DNA of 64,000 bases from Ectobius pallidus (taxonomy: Eukaryota; Arthropoda; Insecta; Blattodea; Ectobiidae), in assembly GCA_964059195.1 (NCBI GenBank), contig CAXKWD010000007.1, forward strand, positions 55,341,620 through 55,405,619, read 5' to 3'. Positions within the stretch are counted from its first letter, which is position 1. Every line of letters begins with the position of its first letter. A program made the translations under genes and the position numbers. Under the pieces are notes generated by a model that saw only the letters and a program-made list of their open reading frames with translations, made no database searches and was not told the origin of the DNA. Below are positions 10,390 through 22,142 of this stretch, piece by piece.

Positions 10390-10975
10390 CCTATGACAAA
10401 ATCTTAGATCACTAAAGCAAAGACTTCGAGAGCTGTGCAATACGAACGTACTGATGTTTTCAGTGCCTCACAGATATGATCTACCCATTTGGTCAGAAGT
10501 AAATCAAGAAATCAAGAGAGTTAACTGCAAGATATCTAACATTTGTAATCACTTTAGTAATGCTAAGCTAGTAGATATAAGCACACTAGGATCACGGTTT
10601 CACATGAGGCACGGACTTCACCTTAATAACATAGGAAAAAGGTTTATCGCTGATAGTATCTTAAGTTTTGTGGAGGAAGTTAGTATAAGTCAAAATAGAT
10701 TTAAGAATCCAATCCCTCTTGATTATGTTAAACAAGGGTTTTTTTTTTTAGGTTAGAAACCCCAAAAGTAAACCTAAAGGAAAATACAACTTGTATTGCT
10801 CATGTAGCTGAAGAAAAGGAAAACCGACCTAGGCATATCTCTACACTCACAAAATGTTTACACAATACCTATCTATCTCGTGACAATAATGTCAAAGTAG
10901 GCTTCCTTAATATTCAGGGGCTAAACAAGAAAAACATAATTATAAATGATTTTGCCTCAGACAACTTTGTAGATA
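10390..10975 (+). pseudogene. LINE A, piece 1: ORF1 esterase C-terminus and start of ORF2
   Basis: The frame at 10454-10756 holds VPHRYDLPIWSEVNQEI and HGLHLNNIGKR. These are the end of an SGNH/GDSL-type esterase domain, with the block V histidine in HGLHLN, as found in ORF1 proteins of CR1-group LINEs. After ORF1 stops, the sequence KVGFLNIQGLNKK (near 10895) marks the start of the APE-type endonuclease of ORF2. The element is 5'-truncated, and the mariner insertion at the TA of 10976-10977 cuts it. The same LINE continues at 16174. Confidence 0.8.
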
Positions 10976-12003
10976 TACGAGGTGTGTCTAAAAAGTTCAG
11001 TGAATGGTATGATAAAAACATAAAAACAGAATGTTAATTGTAAATACCTTTATTGACCTTCAAAATACTCTCCACTAGAGCTCTTTTCTAGTCTCGTGGC
11101 GCCTGTCCTATATGCCGTCCGGGGAGCGGCAAACAAACCAATCCGGAGCGCTGTGAGAAGACAGTGAAAGAAAGAGACAGACGATACTTCTACAATGTTG
11201 CCGTTGCAAGTGGCGGTGCGTTTAAAATCAAAATCCATGAAATAGGCCTATAGAAATTCATAATTATGAGGTTTATTCATTAGATTCATTGTAATTAATT
11301 GGCCTACCAGTGTATATATATTCGTTCATTTAATGGCACAGTTAGGTAACCGACGTTTTGCATAGTCATTTAAGGGTTGCACATGTCCGGCATATAAGTT
11401 ATCGAAGCTATAACAAGTTATACAAACTTATATACTACAATTTCTGTAGTAGCATAGCATAGAAAAATAAACATCCTGTCAACCTCTCCATTGTCATCTA
11501 TTCATTTGACGGTGCATCCATCCGTACGGTAAAATTTAAAGTACCGAATGTTGTGGTTATTTGTTAAGTATCCATGTTATATTATCTCAACACAGACATG
11601 ATGTTAATATCGAGAAACGAGAATGAATTGTTGCCTAACAAATGAAGCAATGCACGTAAACAAATTTACAATTCAACATATTACCGCTAGGAAAATAATT
11701 ATGAGATATTTCTAGCCAGAATAATTATATTTGAAATTTATAAATCACATGTTACAACCTTCAATTTACAAGAATAGGATAAAACAGTTATTTACGTGTA
11801 TTTCCACAGGTATGAGAAATCCATTCTTAAAAAATACAGTAGGCCTACATTGACAAATTTCTCTACCTAAATCATGGGCATTACAAACATTTCGAATATT
11901 GTGATGTGGAAAAGAAGCCTTAAAAATGTGACGAATACAGAAAAGATCCCAAACTTTTCACCAATTCACAATTTTGTATAAACAAAATTATTCAGATCCA
12001 CCT

Positions 12004-12366
12004 TTGTGGCGTAGCGGGCCCGGGTTCGAATCCTGGTCGGGACAAGTTACCTATGTGGGGTTTTTCCAAGGGTTTTCCTCAACCGTGAGACAAATGTCGG
12101 GTAACTTGAAGACTTTGTGGTCCCCGGGTATCATCTGACCGTCATTATCATCTTTTTCCTATCCTCGCCTTGTTCGAAGTGCATGTGTGTGTGAATTGTG
12201 TGTCTCGTCCTATGTGTTCGTGTTGTTGGGTTGATCACTCATCCGGGGAGGCCCTCCAAGTCCTTGTCTTGTCAGAAAAGTATGAATGTGTTTGTGATCC
12301 AAACTCTAATTCTCTCCCGAAGGTTACAGCACTATAAGGCCCGGGCGGCATGGGTCGCATAAATGA
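12004..12366 (+). mobile_element. tRNA-derived SINE, 5'-truncated copy
   Basis: This sequence matches 37747-38155. Both copies contain a B-box-like GGTTCGAATCCTGGTCGGG or variant, ACAAGTTACCTA, CATCCTCGCCTTGTTC-like sequence and the ending GCATGGGTCGC-AAATGA. The A-box part present in the other copy is missing here, so this copy is truncated at the 5' side. It sits in the non-coding part of the Sailor element. Confidence 0.8.
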
Positions 12367-13172
12367 ACCTACAATGGAGAGAGGTAAAAGCAAGGAAAAT
12401 AATCTAAATAGGCCTATATCTCACTGTTTTAAAATTTGATGCTAATTAGGGACATTGACGTCTGTCTGAAATAGTGTTCTTATAGGTGGAAACGACCTTT
12501 CAATGTCACATGTAATGAGGGTAAATTCTAAGAAAGGAATCTTTTCTGAGGATCACAGGAGGATCAATGACGCTTGCCTTCAGAGTTGAGACGGTCAGTA
12601 AAACCTGTCATTGTGCGGTGATGTGGTCTTGTCAAAGGCTTATACAGTTTCTGGAATAATTCTGTGAAAACCCATTTAAAAGGTGCTTTTAGCTGTTGTT
12701 GTGGTGCACCACAAGAGTGAAAAATTTGTGTAATTACATAGAAATCTCGGCTGTAGTTATGCATTTTGCATGCCTTGTACAGTAATTCCGAATGCAATTT
12801 ATATTGTAAAAATATGAAATTTGCCGTTATCGTTGGTGTGGAAGCAAACTATTATATTTATAAAAGCATATTTAGTCCGAAAAGCCAACATTTAATAACA
12901 AAGAATATTGTCGGTTAAAAACTGGTTATTTCCAAGCTCTCTGGCGTCGTACCGCGCCCAGTTCGATGAAATGCTATGTGTGCTTAAGTGGAATAGTTAT
13001 AATTATGTCTAAAGATTTACAGGCATAGACTATTAGGTACGAATATTTTGGCAGAATGGAGACTGTTAAAAATCTTAGCACTACACAAAATTCGTTAAAT
13101 GACGAAACCACAACAAACAATTACAGCGAATTATTAGAAGCATCTGACAAAACAAGATTTACCTTACCTTAC

Positions 13173-14573
13173 TCAAATATCCGCGGCAAAACACTCGTCA
13201 TCGCCATCAAGACAGTCTTGAGAAATTTCGTCGTCACTTGACTCCTCACTGTGGCTGTCGTCACGAAGATCTATGATGATCTGGTCCATTGCTGTATCCA
13301 ACACCACATCTCTTGCGTAATCTTCATCTTGAATTCTTTCCGCATGTGACACGCAAGCCATCCAATCTTCTTTTGTGACTTTGTCCAGCTTTTCTTCCAT
13401 TAAAACCTGGACGTCTGCTAATTTAAATGTTTTATTCCTTTTCCCCACAGCGCTTTTAACTTTTCCCCAAATAAGTTCAATGGGGTTGTACTGACAGTGA
13501 TAAGGCGGCAGCCGAACAATGGTGTGACCCCTGTTGTCAGCAAGGGTATCTATTTCATACGACTTTGCCTTAGGCTTATATTCCTTCACGATGGACAACA
13601 GTTCGGGTCTGGTAAGAGTGGTGTCATGTGGAATATTCTTATCTGATAGCCATGTAATAATATCAGCTTTGCGGGAGTTTGTCGTCGGTATTCTTTCTAA
13701 CTGAACCGAATGGTAGCTGGCATTGTCCATTACTATAACTGCATTGCTAATATTCTTCTGATCCAGTGTATCTAAAAACTTCATAAACCATTCTTTAAAC
13801 ACCACAGAGTTCATATCAGTATGGTAATCGTCAGAAGTCGGTTTTGATTTTGGTCTGAAAACTAATTTACATTCCTGGAGAAAACCTGTGTGGCTGGATC
13901 CTACATGGCAGACAATAATTCGACCACCTTTTCCTACGGGAATTTTTAAGCCCCCTGCATCATCATTTTGCCAGATTTTCGTGGGTGCGTAATTTTGGTG
14001 AATATATGTTTCGTCCAAATAAAATATATGGGGCGAAGGATCCTTTTTTCTCAGATTTTGCATTTTGCGCAAAAAAGTTACCCTAGATGTAACGATATCG
14101 GCTCTTTCCATCAGAAACCGTCTCCCATCGTTGCTCTTCTTATATTTAAAACCCATCGATTTCAATATTCTCCACAACGAAGAAACTCCCCATTGAAAGT
14201 TTATTTTCTCCTCCAAATCAATGCGTAGTTTGTTGAGAGTTGGATATTCACCCTTCACATAATAACTAAGAATAGTTCTTCTTATGACATCTTTGTCGAA
14301 CCCGTCGATTGTCTTAATTACATTTCTCCTTTTAATTTTTTTGCGCGGCGATTCAAATGTCACGGAGTCCGACGATTCAAGACTGTCTTTGCTTTCCTTC
14401 ATGATTCGTTGGACAGTTCGCCTACTGACTTGGCAAGCTTCCGACACTCTCTGTTGCACTTTATGTACATTTGTTAAGGGGGCATTATTTTCTGCTTCCC
14501 TTTGAAAATAATCATGCACATTATTGATAATCTTTCTGGCTTGACTACGGACTACAGAATTCTTGTTCGCCAT
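13173..14573 (-). CDS. DD82E/Sailor-type transposase, intact ORF
   Basis: A 466-residue uninterrupted ORF inside clean inverted repeats. The N-terminal ~65 residues contain a helix-turn-helix-like DNA-binding region (VSEACQVSRRTVQRIMKES). The catalytic core shows FYLDETYIH (first Asp), VIVMDNASYHS (second Asp) and LPPYHCQYNPIELIWG (Glu). I count 82 residues between the second Asp and the Glu, the signature of the published DD82E/Sailor group of IS630/Tc1/mariner relatives. The C-terminal ~40 residues are rich in Asp, Glu and Ser. The Met at 14573 is used because the HTH region follows it directly and no upstream in-frame coding is evident. The transposase would act in the nucleus, cutting at the inverted repeats and inserting at TA. 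No stop or frameshift is seen, so it may be active or recently active. Confidence 0.9.
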   Translation of the reverse strand: MANKNSVVRSQARKIINNVHDYFQREAENNAPLTNVHKVQQRVSEACQVSRRTVQRIMKESKDSLESSDSVTFESPRKKIKRRNVIKTIDGFDKDVIRRTILSYYVKGEYPTLNKLRIDLEEKINFQWGVSSLWRILKSMGFKYKKSNDGRRFLMERADIVTSRVTFLRKMQNLRKKDPSPHIFYLDETYIHQNYAPTKIWQNDDAGGLKIPVGKGGRIIVCHVGSSHTGFLQECKLVFRPKSKPTSDDYHTDMNSVVFKEWFMKFLDTLDQKNISNAVIVMDNASYHSVQLERIPTTNSRKADIITWLSDKNIPHDTTLTRPELLSIVKEYKPKAKSYEIDTLADNRGHTIVRLPPYHCQYNPIELIWGKVKSAVGKRNKTFKLADVQVLMEEKLDKVTKEDWMACVSHAERIQDEDYARDVVLDTAMDQIIIDLRDDSHSEESSDDEISQDCLDGDDECFAADI

Positions 14574-14978
14574 TGAAAGATTTTTACACTACAATATTAC
14601 AGTATATACATCACGATACAATATATACAATGTACACAATATATACAATATGATACACTATACACTATAAATAATAAAATACACTACGTTTAGATAATAA
14701 AACACGAGATAACTATTCAAAATAACGATAATCCTAAAAGGTGAAATAAGCTCTTTTTATAATGCTGTACTGTATTGAACACACTGTAAGCAACAAAACT
14801 AACTGGCAACGCAGCAACTGAGAGAGCGAAGTGAACGTGAAAAATTCATCTTGCTACTGAGTAACTCTCAGAGCCACCGCTAGGTGATCGGTTGTGTGAT
14901 TGGTCAGAGGTGTATTCCCCGCTCTCCACTTCCCCGGACGGCATGTAGGACAGGCGCCAGGAGACTAGAAAAGAGCTA

Positions 14979-15994
14979 TAGCCACAACACACTTCTGACA
15001 ACGTTCGTATAACGCTTGAAAACTGTTGGAGAAGTCTTGATGTGGAATCGTTCTCAGAATAGCCATCACATGGCTCTGAACCTCCTCGACGTCCACAAAC
15101 CGTGATCCCTTTAAGGCCTGCTTAAGACGTGGAAACAAAAAAAAGTCAGCAGGCGCCAGATCTGGAGAGTACGGTGGATGTTGCAAAACTGTCACGCCAC
15201 GCTGAGTCAAAAATTGTCGTACCATGATGCTGGTATGCGATGGTGCATTGTCGTGCAGTAACATCCAATTTCCTGTCTGGAACATCAGTGGCCTAACTCG
15301 CCGGATGCGCTGTAACAAACGTTTGAGAACCTCCAAGTAGAATGCGGCATTCACCGTTTGTCCAGCAGGAACGAATTCCTTATGGATGATTCCTTCTTTG
15401 TCGAAAAATGTGATCAACATGGTCTTAACTTTGGATTTTACCGCACGGCTTTTTTTTTGTCGCGGGGAAGAAGGTGACCGCCATTCCATCGATTGTCTTT
15501 TCGTTTCGGGGTCGTACTGGTAACACCAAGTCTCGTCTCCTGTAACAATGGAACCTAGAAAGGTTGGATCCCTGTCACACATGTCGATGAAATCGCCACA
15601 GATCTCAAAACGTCTTGCTTTTTGTTCATCTGTTAGCATGTGCGGCACAAATCGTGAGCAAATCTTGCGTTTGCCCAATTCTTCATGGACGATGGTCCTT
15701 ACTGTCTTTGCTAATACCCAATTCTTCTGCTATTAATCGCAGAGTCAATCGCCGATCTTTTGTTAGCATCTCTCGTACACGTTCAGTGTTTTCTGGTGTC
15801 CTGCTTGTGGATGGCCGGCCTGAACGTGGTTCATCCTCCACAGATTCCTTACCAGCGCGAAAGCATACAAACCAATCATAAACACATTTCCTACTCACAG
15901 CATCCTGCCCGTACACCTGCACCAACATCTCATGGGTTTCTGTCGCTGTTTTACCCAATTTAAAGCAGAACTTAATGTTGTGTCGTTGCTCCAT
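14979..15994 (-). pseudogene. Mariner (DD34D) transposase, frameshifted and split
   Basis: The N-terminal frame starts at Met 15994 (MEQRHNIKFCFKLGK) and contains the paired helix-turn-helix region up to EELGISKD near 15695. A short deletion, apparently 2 nt, shifts the frame near 15690. The catalytic frame then runs to the Sailor insertion and shows VTGDETW, LLHDNAPSH and PPYSPDLAPADFFLF. I count 34 residues between the second and third Asp, so DD34D. The last nine or so codons lie beyond Sailor at 11053-11077, ending GEYFEG. The frameshift and the insertion both inactivate it. Confidence 0.9.
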
Positions 15995-16173
15995 GACGCG
16001 TACTACTCGGAACACTCAATTAGACTGAATGCAATAAGCACTGCGCTAGAAGATTCGCGCTAGTACCGACAGAGGTCAGGTCCAGACATGTCTACACAGG
16101 CACGCGTGCTTCTATCAAACTTTGAATACCCACTTATGAGACCATTCACCGAACTTTTTAGACACACCTCGTA

Positions 16174-16636
16174 TTATGCTTAAATGAGCATTGGAGTAAA
16201 GATAATAAAATTCAGTTCGAAGTAATGGATAATTACTGTTTAATCAATAGTTTCTGTAGAGAGCAACATATACATGGAGGGGTAGCTATATATGCAAATA
16301 AGTGCTATGAAGCAAGCAGTGTACAGTTAGATCATAAAATTTCTATGTATTGAAGTTGATTTTGAAGTAACTGCTGTAATTTTAGGAAATATACACCTAG
16401 TAGTAATTGTTGTGTATAGGTCCCCAGATGGTGATCCTAATGTCTTTCTTGACAGGATAGAGGATTTACTCATATTTTTTGGCAGGCCTAAGTGGATTAA
16501 ATATAAAATCATTATCGGAGGGGATGTTAACTCTGAATTCGATGTAACTCTTGACAAGCAAAGTGTAAATGACCTTAAGAATCTGCTCAGACAGTTTAAT
16601 TATATTTATGTTAATGATAAGCCAACTAGAAACTTA
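16174..16636 (+). pseudogene. LINE A, piece 2: ORF2 endonuclease
   Basis: It continues the APE-type endonuclease after the mariner. LNEHWS carries the catalytic Glu region, then HGGVAIYAN, VVYRSPDGDPNVF and IIIGGDVNSEFDV follow. Stops and a frame change occur near 16350-16400. The segment ends at PTRNL, where a Harbinger-like MITE has inserted into TTA. Confidence 0.85.
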
Positions 16637-17205
16637 GGGCCCGTATTACCACCTGCCGACAATTCCTCCTGATACGTGACTTCCAGATAGCTTAACTAGA
16701 AGATGTCGTGTAATACCACCGCTGAACTGCTACCGGGAAGAACGCAGTAAAATTTTGTAAAATGGTCCTTAGCTGATTGAGCAAAGAGGTGTGTTTGATG
16801 TAGTTCGGGAGGCGTCCGCTAGGTGTGGCAGTTCGGATTTGTATTTCTACAATTGAATTACACAAGAACATATTGTTTTAAGTGCATTAATCGATTTGTG
16901 CAATTCTATTTAATTCATAAGTGAGCATAAAATGACATTTTTGTGTAAATTAAATCTTCCGGCATCAGTTCTAAAATTCAGATGGCCAAGGACGCTTCGC
17001 GGTGCTGCCATCTTGCTTCAACCAAGCTTTCCTAACTACCAGTTGGAAATTTGTCAGCCACTCCATCCTCCTGCTAGCTTATCTGGAAGTTGTCTTCCCA
17101 GACAGATTTTGTCAGGAGGTCACAATACGCAATTCTCGGCCAACTTCCAGATATGTTTTCTATCTGGCAGATAAATATGATATCAGGGGTTCGTCGTACA
17201 AGCCC
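16637..17205. mobile_element. Harbinger-like MITE, copy 2 (complete, 569 bp)
   Basis: The ends are GGGCCCGTATTACCACC and, inverted, GGGCTTGTACGACGAACC. The flanks are TTA (16634-16636) and TTA (17206-17208). Deleting the element plus one TTA joins PTRNL to ACLDNIF in frame within the LINE A endonuclease, so the boundaries are certain. PIF/Harbinger elements are known for TTA/TWA duplications. The open frame that crosses into it is an artefact of the insertion. Confidence 0.9.
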
Positions 17206-17571
17206 TTAGCCTGCTTAGATAACATTTTCACTAATATAGATAGAGTCTCTGGTTTTTCTGAAGTGGTCACTTTTCCCTTCTCTGATCATGATGCTCTATT
17301 TTTTAACATAGGACTACATGATTTTGAGTCAAGAAATTATGAATGTACAAACTATAATATTAACAAAACAGTAACAACAAGACCAATAACTGAAAATAAC
17401 ATAATGAACTTTAGGTTGACTCTTTCTAATTTTGATTGGGTAGATCTACTTAACAGTGTACAAGATAGCTCTGTTCATATGATGTTTGAAAAATTTTTAT
17501 GTGTGTTTCTGAGACTGTTTGAACTAAATATTCCAAAAAGAGTGTGTAAAGTAAAGCCTTTTTCTTTGGCA

Positions 17572-17575
<4 letters not shown>
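17206..17575 (+). pseudogene. LINE A, piece 3: end of the endonuclease domain
   Basis: The frame reads ACLDNIFTNID, then FPFSDHDALFFNI, containing the SDH motif with the catalytic His of APE endonucleases. The linker toward the RT ends at VKPFSLAN, where LINE B has inserted on the minus strand. LINE A resumes at about 23366. Confidence 0.85.
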
Positions 17576-17627
<52 letters not shown>

Positions 17628-17628
17628 C
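17573..17628. repeat. (AAT)n microsatellite, 3' tail of LINE B
   Basis: An uninterrupted run of AAT units followed by AACAACAAC. Read on the minus strand this is an (ATT)n tail at the 3' end of LINE B. The poly-Asn stretch it encodes on the plus strand is not a real protein segment. Confidence 0.9.
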
Positions 17629-18005
17629 AACATTTATTTGCAGCCAATATACTTTTTTACAAGTTTCAGGCATTGTCATGTTGTCTCACATACTAAATCA
17701 GTGTGTTACAATAATGTCTCACATACTAAATCAGTGTGTTACAATAAACTTAAGTCTAGTATAGGTTACATGATAATTGGAATATTTACAATGTTAAGCC
17801 TAGATACAATGCATGTTATAATAATTGAAATATTTACAATGTTAAACCTAGATATAGCACATGCAGGCATTTCTAGGTACTAAACTTACAATATCTTTAA
17901 AACTATTTACTTATTAACTAGGTATGTACATAAAATCTTTGCTAGGTACTAAGGCGGACTTACAATCATTTTAAAATTAGTTATATTGTGTATTGAATAG
18001 TCTAG
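17629..18005 (-). other. 3' untranslated region of LINE B, with short tandem repeats
   Basis: It lies between the ORF2 stop and the (ATT)n tail. It contains a roughly 31-bp direct duplication around CACATACTAAATCAGTGTG (about 17680-17745) and a second pair around AATATTTACAATGTTAA (17780 and 17830). No other feature is seen. Confidence 0.7.
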
Positions 18006-20343
18006 TTATAGTAATTCATCTAATTTGTACAGCACCTTTCCTATTAGGTAGTTTTTAAGGGCAGATTTGAATTTATTTTTTTGGAGATTTTTTATGTGCG
18101 TTGGAAGTTTGTTATAAAATGTGATGCCTCTTACATATGGGTCTTTGTTTATTGATTTGTGTTGGTATGCTAGTTGATGGTAGTCCTGGTTTGTTCGAGT
18201 ATTGTGTGAGTGTACTGTGTTATTTTTTTCATGATGGTTTGTATTTTCTGTTACAAGCAGTATTGTCTTATATACGTACAGTGAGGTAAGTGTTAGTATG
18301 TTGTTATTTCTGAAACTTTCCCTACACGACTGCATCCTATTTAATTTGAACATTATTCTAATGCATTTTTTTTTGTAAATTCTGTAGTCTATTCATGTGT
18401 ATGTTAGCTGCACATCCCCATAGTTCTATGCCATAACTAATCTGTGGAAAAACTGTCCCATAATAAACAATCTTTAGAATATTTTCCTCCATTATGTATG
18501 CCAATTGCCTTATTAAATATATACTTTTACTGACCTTGTTACAGATATTATCTATTTGTTCTTCCCAGTTTAAGTAATTATCTACCCTTATTCCCAGGAA
18601 GGAATGGGAGAAGGTTTCCTCAATGATACCTTCATCATTGTCATTTATTTTCAGTTGAAAGATTTCATCCTGGTTTCTTGTTTGTAGCTGGAATTTTAAC
18701 ACTATTTTTCTTTACATTTATAGTCAGATTATTGCTTTCAAAGTGCTGAATGAGTGAGGTGGAATTTAGGGTCGAGGACATCTTAAGTAGCTCCATTGTT
18801 TTATCTGAAAATATAGCTGTAGTGTCGTCCCCATAAGATATTACTTTAAGGTTTGGAAGTTCTGGTATGTTGTTTACATAAAGAATAAATAACAGGGGTC
18901 CTAACTCTGAGCCTTGGGGGATACCATTTTTGACAATTCTGCAGTCAGACTTTATTTTTCTGAAAGAGCCATCTTCCTTGTGAATGATTTCTGTATACTG
19001 TGTACGTTCTTGTAGGTAGGATCCAATGAGGTCCTTACTGATACCCCTTATGCCGTACATGTCGAGCTTTGCTAGTAGAGTTTTATGACTGACACAGTCG
19101 AATGCCTTCGAAAGATCCAAAAATAAACTTACTACTTTTTCATTCCTATCCAATTTAGTCATAACTTCATGTATAAATTCAGTCACTGCAGATATTGTTG
19201 AGTATTTCTTTCTGAAACCATGTTGATATTCTTTTATTACGTTGTGTTTTGCTAAGAATATGTCTAGTCTGTTTTTTATAATTTTTTCAAATATTTTACC
19301 TAGCGTTGATGTTAGTGTGATAGGCCTGTAATTACTTACGTCTCTCTTATTACTGCTTTTGTGAATGGGTCGTACTATATTTACTTTCAGACAGTCAGAA
19401 AATTTACCTTTGGCAATTGAAAAGTTTATTAAATGTACTAAAAGATCTACAATATGTGGTTGACACTGTTTTATTAGCTTAGGTGATATCTCATCCCATC
19501 CACTAGAATTTGAGTTTTTAAGACTATTGATGACATTTTTTATTTCTGTCACAGTGGTAGGGTGCAAAAATATTGTTTTGTCAGTTGGGATAATATTGTT
19601 TGTTATGGGTGTTACATCTTTATTATTAAGTGATTTAGCTACGTTTATAAAGTATTCATTGAATGTGTTACATATGGTATCTGGGGTTTTTTCAGTCCTG
19701 TCACCTATGTCAAGTACAATGTTTTCATGCAAATATACTTTCTTTCTGTATTTATTTATTATATTCCATAATGTTTTAGAGATGTTATCAGATTTAGCTA
19801 TTTGTTCGCTGTAGTATGTTGATTTCACGTTCATTATTGCTTGTTGATATTCTTTTTTTATACAGTTGTATTTCTCTCTGTAGTACAGTGACCCTGTACT
19901 ATGATAAAATGTGTACATGTCTTTCATTTTTTCACGAATTTTGATAATTTCTTTGGAAAGTTTTAATTTTTTAGGCTTGTTGTTACTTTTTCTTTTCACT
20001 AGTGGAAAGGCTTTGTTGAAATAATAGTTCCACTTTTGGTAGAAGTTATTCCATTTATCATTTACACAAGTAGCATTATATACATTATCCCACTTCTCTT
20101 TACACAGATACTCTATAAGTTTTTCTGTATTTTGGGGGGAGATAAGCCGAATTTCTTTGATTTCATTGTTTTCTAGTTTTGATGTGTGAAGAATATCTAT
20201 ATATTGTGCGAAATGATCAGAAAGGTTACTGTTTACTATATTTACAAGGACATTTTCTATTTTAATATTAGTTAGTATGTGGTCTATTGTAGTGGCTGTA
20301 TTTTTGGTGATTCTGGTCGGTGAGTGTACTGTGTCTATTATGT
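18006..20343 (-). pseudogene. LINE B ORF2: end of the endonuclease, reverse transcriptase, C-terminus
   Basis: The main 573-codon frame (to 18665) begins in the last part of the endonuclease (ATTIDHILTNI, NLSDHFAQYI with the SDH motif). It continues through a linker into RT motifs: IVRPIHKSSNKRDVSNYRPI, LDLSKAFDCVSHK, NGIPQGSELGPLLF and SYGDDTTAIF. The catalytic box is YGDD rather than the usual YADD or FADD. Frameshifts occur near 18690 and in a T9 run near 18365. The remaining C-terminal frames (SYGIELWG, LQNLQKK, then HNTRTNQDYHQL and FYNKLPTHIKNL) end at 18006. In the other direction the ORF is cut by the Tigger-like element at TA 20344-20345. Confidence 0.9.
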
Positions 20344-20863
20344 TACAGTAAAACCTCGTTAACAAGAACTCGCTTACGACGAACACTCTGTTAACAAGAA
20401 CAAAGATTTGGTCCCGGCAAAGATGTATTGTTTCTTATGAAAGTTTTGTCGGTTAACACGAATTTCGGTTACCACGAACTGCGAACTGTTTTTCTGCCCC
20501 TTGAATCTTGAAATGTCATTTAACACAAACTTCCAAAGCTTTTCAAATTGTTATTTCCTGTTTTTCCTTCGCTAGGTATGCAAGAAATGAAATTAAACGT
20601 AAACCTTTATTAAATTCCCGGTTACTTATGTGAATGGCTACGAGTAATTGGATTAACATCAACGCTGGCTGGTGCAATCGCTCGACAATCGGGAGTTGTT
20701 ATTGTTATCCTATGCCAGTACGGCTGGTCTACAGGATTGCTAAATAAATAAATAAAGCATCGTGCCGCCAACAATCTGGTTATTACGTTTCTTATTTTAT
20801 TTTTCTATTCATCCAAACATAACCAGTACGATTTCATCATACGTTGCATTAAAACTTGTAACC

Positions 20864-22142
20864 CAGGGGTGCCCACCCCCCCAAAATAATGACTCACCCC
20901 CCCAACTTCATTGCTCGCCCCCCCAAACTTCATTGCTCATCCACCCAACCTGATTGGCTGTCGACAAGGGCGCCCATATGATATTTTCTAAGGGGGGTAT
21001 TTTCTTAATTAATTTATTTTTTGTTGCTTTAACTTCTTGGGCCACTTTGTAACATTATATTAATAATATAATAAGTGCAACAATGACGTAGCCATAAAAT
21101 AATTGCGGGGAGGGTCGAAAGTGCCGGGGGGGGGGGTTTGGAATACCCCCCTCCCAAAAAAAAGGGGGTCGGAGGTCCATCCTCAGAAAATTTTTAGATA
21201 TTGAACTAACGAAAATCACATTTTACGCTATTTTAGCACAGAAAAACTAGTTAGGAAATTTGTTTACCATACTCTAAGACATGCCAATGTAAATTAGAAA
21301 TCATTACCTAACTAGGAGGCCACCCCCGAAAATTTTTTAAATATTGAACTAATGAAAATCACATTTTACGCTATTTTAGCACTCAAAAACTAGTTAGTAA
21401 ATTTGTTTATTATACTCTAAGACATGCCAATGTAAACAAGAAATTGTTACCTAAGTCAGGTGTCCACCCCGGGAAATTTTTAAATATTGAACTAACGAGA
21501 ATCACATTTTAGTCTATTTTAGCACTAAAAAACTAGTTAGGAAATTTGTTTACCATACTCTAAGACATGCCAATGTAAATAAGAAATCATCACCTAAGTG
21601 GGGGCTCCACTCCCGGAAATTTTTTAAATGTTGAACTAATGAAAATCACATTTGATGCTATTTTAGCACTGAAAGACTAGTTAGCAAATTTGTTTACTAT
21701 ACTCTAAGACATGGCAACTTAAACAAGAAATTGTTACTTAAGTTATAATACGTATTACTATTTATAAGAAAAGTTGAATAACACATGGAACAGTGGATAT
21801 AATAGACCTACTCATTATGTTATGAAAAGAAAATAACTGCTATATCATATTTGACACACCAACAAATCTTGTTTAATTAAATAAATATTTTATAAATTTA
21901 TATAAAGAATTTTAGGTTTTGACTTTTGGGGGGTCCAAACCCCCTGGACCCCCCTTTCCTAATCCACTGTTAGAAGAAACTTTTGAAGTTATAAAACTTG
22001 ACCGTTTTTATTATTAACACATAAAACGCTAATTTTACAACAATTTTCAACCCCCCCCCCCAGAAAATTCATAAAATGATAATATTTTGCCCCCCCCCCC
22101 CCAGAAATTTCAATGACGCAGTCTGCGTCTTAACCCCCCCTG
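20864..22142. mobile_element. CAGGG element, copy 1 (hAT- or P-like ends)
   Basis: The left end is CAGGGGTGCCCACC and the right end CCCCCTG. It is flanked by TGTAACC (20857-20863 and 22143-22149). It is homologous to 48315-49714 in the opposite orientation. The body holds four units of a ~140-bp minisatellite and, close to one end, the palindrome GACGCAG-N-CTGCGTC. No transposase ORF is seen. CAGGG-type ends suggest hAT, but a 7-bp duplication is short for that group unless one more base is counted. Confidence 0.8.
21190..21745. repeat. ~140-bp minisatellite, 4 units, in CAGGG copy 1
   Basis: Units start at about 21200, 21340, 21485 and 21630. Each contains TTGAACTAA, CACATTTTACGCTATTTTAG and CATACTCTAAGACATG or close variants. 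The same array, reversed, lies in the second copy at 48890-49445, so it is part of the element and not a local expansion. Confidence 0.85.

Larger units (their letters stand above)
11078..14978 (-). mobile_element. DD82E/Sailor-type DNA transposon
   Basis: The inverted ends share AGCTCTTTTCTAGTCTC and continue for nearly 50 bp (GGCGCCTGTCCTA, then ATGCCGTCCGGGGA) with few mismatches. TA flanks the element (11076-11077 and 14979-14980). Removing it with one TA restores the last codons of the mariner transposase as VASGEYFEG, a typical mariner C-terminus, which proves the boundaries. It carries one intact 466-codon transposase ORF. A SINE fragment lies at 12004-12366. The rest of the non-coding part (11100-12000 and 12370-13170) shows no further gene. 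Confidence 0.9.
10978..16171 (-). mobile_element. Mariner element, itself split by a Sailor element
   Basis: The inverted ends both start CGAGGTGTGTCTAAAAAGTT and are flanked by TA (10976-10977 and 16172-16173). Taking it out with one TA rejoins the LINE A endonuclease region. Without the Sailor insertion (11078-14978) the element is about 1.3 kb, the normal mariner length. Its transposase lies on the minus strand and is damaged (see 14979-15994). Confidence 0.9.

Noticed and set aside
17002..17883. 293-codon plus-strand ORF with a long poly-Asn run
   Set aside because: It is a chance read-through of the Harbinger-like MITE, LINE A endonuclease sequence and the (AAT)n tail of LINE B; the poly-Asn is a microsatellite.
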